Below are positions 62,745 through 64,000 of a stretch of 64,000 bases of DNA, piece after piece; the stretch's first letter is position 1; each line of letters starts with the position of its first letter. Source of the stretch: Algoriphagus resistens (GTDB taxonomy: Bacteria; Bacteroidota; Bacteroidia; Cytophagales; Cyclobacteriaceae); assembly GCF_001442615.1 (NCBI RefSeq), contig NZ_LMXN01000007.1, forward strand, positions 186,001 through 250,000. Direction: 5' to 3'. The position numbers and the translations under genes were made by a program. A model generated the notes under the pieces. The model searched no databases, was not told the DNA's origin, and saw only the letters and a program-made list of their open reading frames with translations.

Positions 62745-64000
62745 ATTTCAATGTGACCAGCGTCACTCCTGCTCCGCCACGATCTGCGTGTTCATCTTCC
62801 ATATGGCTAACCTGCCCCATATTTTTCAGAAAATTGCGCGTCAAATCCCTCAAAATCCCATTTCCTTTACCATGGACAATCCTAAGATCTTTCAACCCAA
62901 GCATGTATCCTTCATCAATGAATGTCTGAATCAGTGAAAGAATCTCTTCACCGCGCTTGCCCCTCAAATCGAGATTGGGTGAATAGTCCATCATCTTTTC
63001 GTTAGTATTATAGCCACTTCGGACGACCGCTGCTTTCTTCTCTTTTTTGACTTCACCCTGAGATATTTTCTCAAGTCTCGAGAGTTTTACCTTTGACTTG
63101 AGTTCTCCTATGGAAACCTCGATCTCATTGCCCTTGGCCTGAAGCACTTCGGCAATTGCACCGTTATCTTTGACCCTCACCCAGTCTCCTGCCGCAATCT
63201 TACCCCCCAGTACTTTGATCTCTGAACTTTTGATTGCAGTCTTTTCCGGTTTGACCTTTTCCCTGAATTCTTCCAGATTCTTGCGAACCTGCTTGGTCGT
63301 TTCCTTCTCAGCTTTGCCTTCTTTGATCTCACGAATAGTAGCTTCTATCTTCTTATTCGCCTGATCTAGCAATTGCTTCGCTTCTTGTTTTGCCTCTTGG
63401 ATATAGCGTTTTTTGGTAGTTTCCATTGTCTCCTTCAGCTCATTGTACTCCTGAAGGCGGGTTTTCAGCAGACGTTCTTTCGATTTTACATCTGCCAATA
63501 AGGTGGCGTATTGGTTTTTCTCATTCTCTACCTGCGTGAGTAATCTGTCGTAGCGTACACGCTCCTCACCGATTTGGGCTTTTGCATAATTCAAAATATC
63601 CTTCGGAATTCCGATCTTCGAGGCGATCTCTAACGCAAAAGAAGAACCAGGTTTCCCGATTTCAAGTTGATAAAGCGGTTCAAGCTTATCTACATCATAG
63701 CGCATCGCTCCATTCACCATTCCCTGGTTTTTGTTTGCGATTTGCTTGAGATTGCCGTAGTGAGTCGTAATCACACCATATGCGCCGAGTTTATTTAATG
63801 CCAAAAGAATGGATTCGGCTATTGCACCACCAAACTGAGGTTCTGTGCCAGTACCGAATTCATCTATAAAGAGAATGGTTTTTTTATTGGCAAAAAGCGA
63901 AAAATGCTTCATACTCATCAGGTGAGAACTATAAGTACTTAGGTCATTTTCCAAGTTTTGTTCATCTCCGATATCAATAAAAAAATTGTCAAAAAGTGAA
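62743..64000 (-). CDS. mutS2: MutS2 family endonuclease, 5' part outside the window
   Basis: The C-terminal 419 residues of a MutS2 protein. The frame stays open to the window edge at 64000, so the gene starts outside; a TTG at 63954 is internal. Visible: Walker B-like TILFIDEFGTGTEPQFGG of the ATPase domain, a long coiled coil (about 63300-63600, in KEERL and EYNELKETMETTKKR regions), a beta-rich KOW-like part (GDWVRVKDNGAIAEVLQA) and the C-terminal Smr domain LDLRGKRGEEIL with VHGKGNGILRD. MutS2 proteins suppress recombination or rescue collided ribosomes; which applies here is not known. Confidence 0.92.
   Translation of the reverse strand, partial: SLFDNFFIDIGDEQNLENDLSTYSSHLMSMKHFSLFANKKTILFIDEFGTGTEPQFGGAIAESILLALNKLGAYGVITTHYGNLKQIANKNQGMVNGAMRYDVDKLEPLYQLEIGKPGSSFALEIASKIGIPKDILNYAKAQIGEERVRYDRLLTQVENEKNQYATLLADVKSKERLLKTRLQEYNELKETMETTKKRYIQEAKQEAKQLLDQANKKIEATIREIKEGKAEKETTKQVRKNLEEFREKVKPEKTAIKSSEIKVLGGKIAAGDWVRVKDNGAIAEVLQAKGNEIEVSIGELKSKVKLSRLEKISQGEVKKEKKAAVVRSGYNTNEKMMDYSPNLDLRGKRGEEILSLIQTFIDEGYMLGLKDLRIVHGKGNGILRDLTRNFLKNMGQVSHMEDEHADRGGAGVTLVTLK

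Noticed and set aside
63954..63956. Start of mutS2 at 63954
   Set aside because: The frame continues without a stop to the window edge and the upstream residues (FVDIGDEQ-type) match MutS2, so the codon is internal.
1..64000. CRISPR arrays, prophage, complete insertion sequences, integrases or toxin-antitoxin pairs
   Set aside because: No regularly spaced direct repeats of CRISPR type and no transposase, integrase or phage structural gene were seen on reading; only a possible IS21-end remnant at 52837 is noted.

Overview
The window looks like a chromosomal segment of a Bacteroidota bacterium, most likely a marine or aquatic member of the Cytophagales (Cyclobacteriaceae / Algoriphagus-like). 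The evidence is a fused LpxC-FabZ gene, a PorX-type response regulator (REC plus PglZ-like domain), DUF4221-, DUF4924- and DUF1080-type proteins, A-rich translation starts, low-to-moderate GC and many lipoproteins. The genus is an inference; no rRNA gene is present. The only RNA gene I can call firmly is a tRNA-Leu(GAG).

Layout. 1-22,000 is mostly single genes and small pairs of general metabolism and the envelope: dienelactone hydrolase, polysaccharide deacetylase, NYN-LOTUS protein, atypical SDR, two tandem DUF4221-like lipoproteins, an FNT channel, DUF1080, truncated haemoglobin, an ENPP-type phosphodiesterase, an OmpA lipoprotein, a TMTC-like TPR membrane protein, GNAT, SGNH hydrolase, DUF808, serine hydrolase, nitroreductase, YjbR and a YdeP-like molybdoenzyme. 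22,052-27,251 is a tightly coupled five-gene operon (small membrane protein, sodium:solute symporter, GH88-like hydrolase, Old Yellow Enzyme, SDR). A Gfo/Idh/MocA oxidoreductase and a second DUF1080 protein follow, so 22-29.7 kb reads as a carbohydrate oxidation/elimination region. 29.7-34.8 kb holds a lipid kinase next to an App1-like phosphatase, an M42 aminopeptidase and a long amidophosphoribosyltransferase. 35.2-39.2 kb holds a sigma-54 activator convergent with a hybrid histidine kinase. 39.2-47.6 kb is mostly housekeeping (DsrE-like protein, tRNA, folD, lepA, IGHMBP2-like helicase, AcpH, pyrophosphatase).

47.7-53.7 kb is the most unusual part. Four overlapping minus-strand genes encode an E1/ThiF-like adenylating enzyme, a GNAT-fold acyltransferase that resembles autoinducer synthases in layout, a 7TM-DISM sensor kinase and a REC-histidine kinase. 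A lone REC protein is transcribed divergently. I read this as a candidate small-molecule synthesis-and-sensing cassette; the chemistry is inferred.

53.7-62.1 kb is ald-tsaE-porX back to back with an HD hydrolase-lpxD-lpxC/fabZ-lpxA-ABC ATPase operon, an arrangement I believe is common in Bacteroidota. The window ends in a 5'-truncated mutS2.

Non-coding structure. Two copies of a roughly 93-95 bp element end exactly at the start codons of unrelated genes (3601 and 62216) and carry a hairpin with a compensatory base change. Several intergenic regions hold 7-bp-periodic repeat arms, two of them as clear inverted pairs. Three imperfect ~22-bp repeats lie upstream of the E1-like operon. A terminator-bounded short transcript is possible at about 35.1-35.23 kb.
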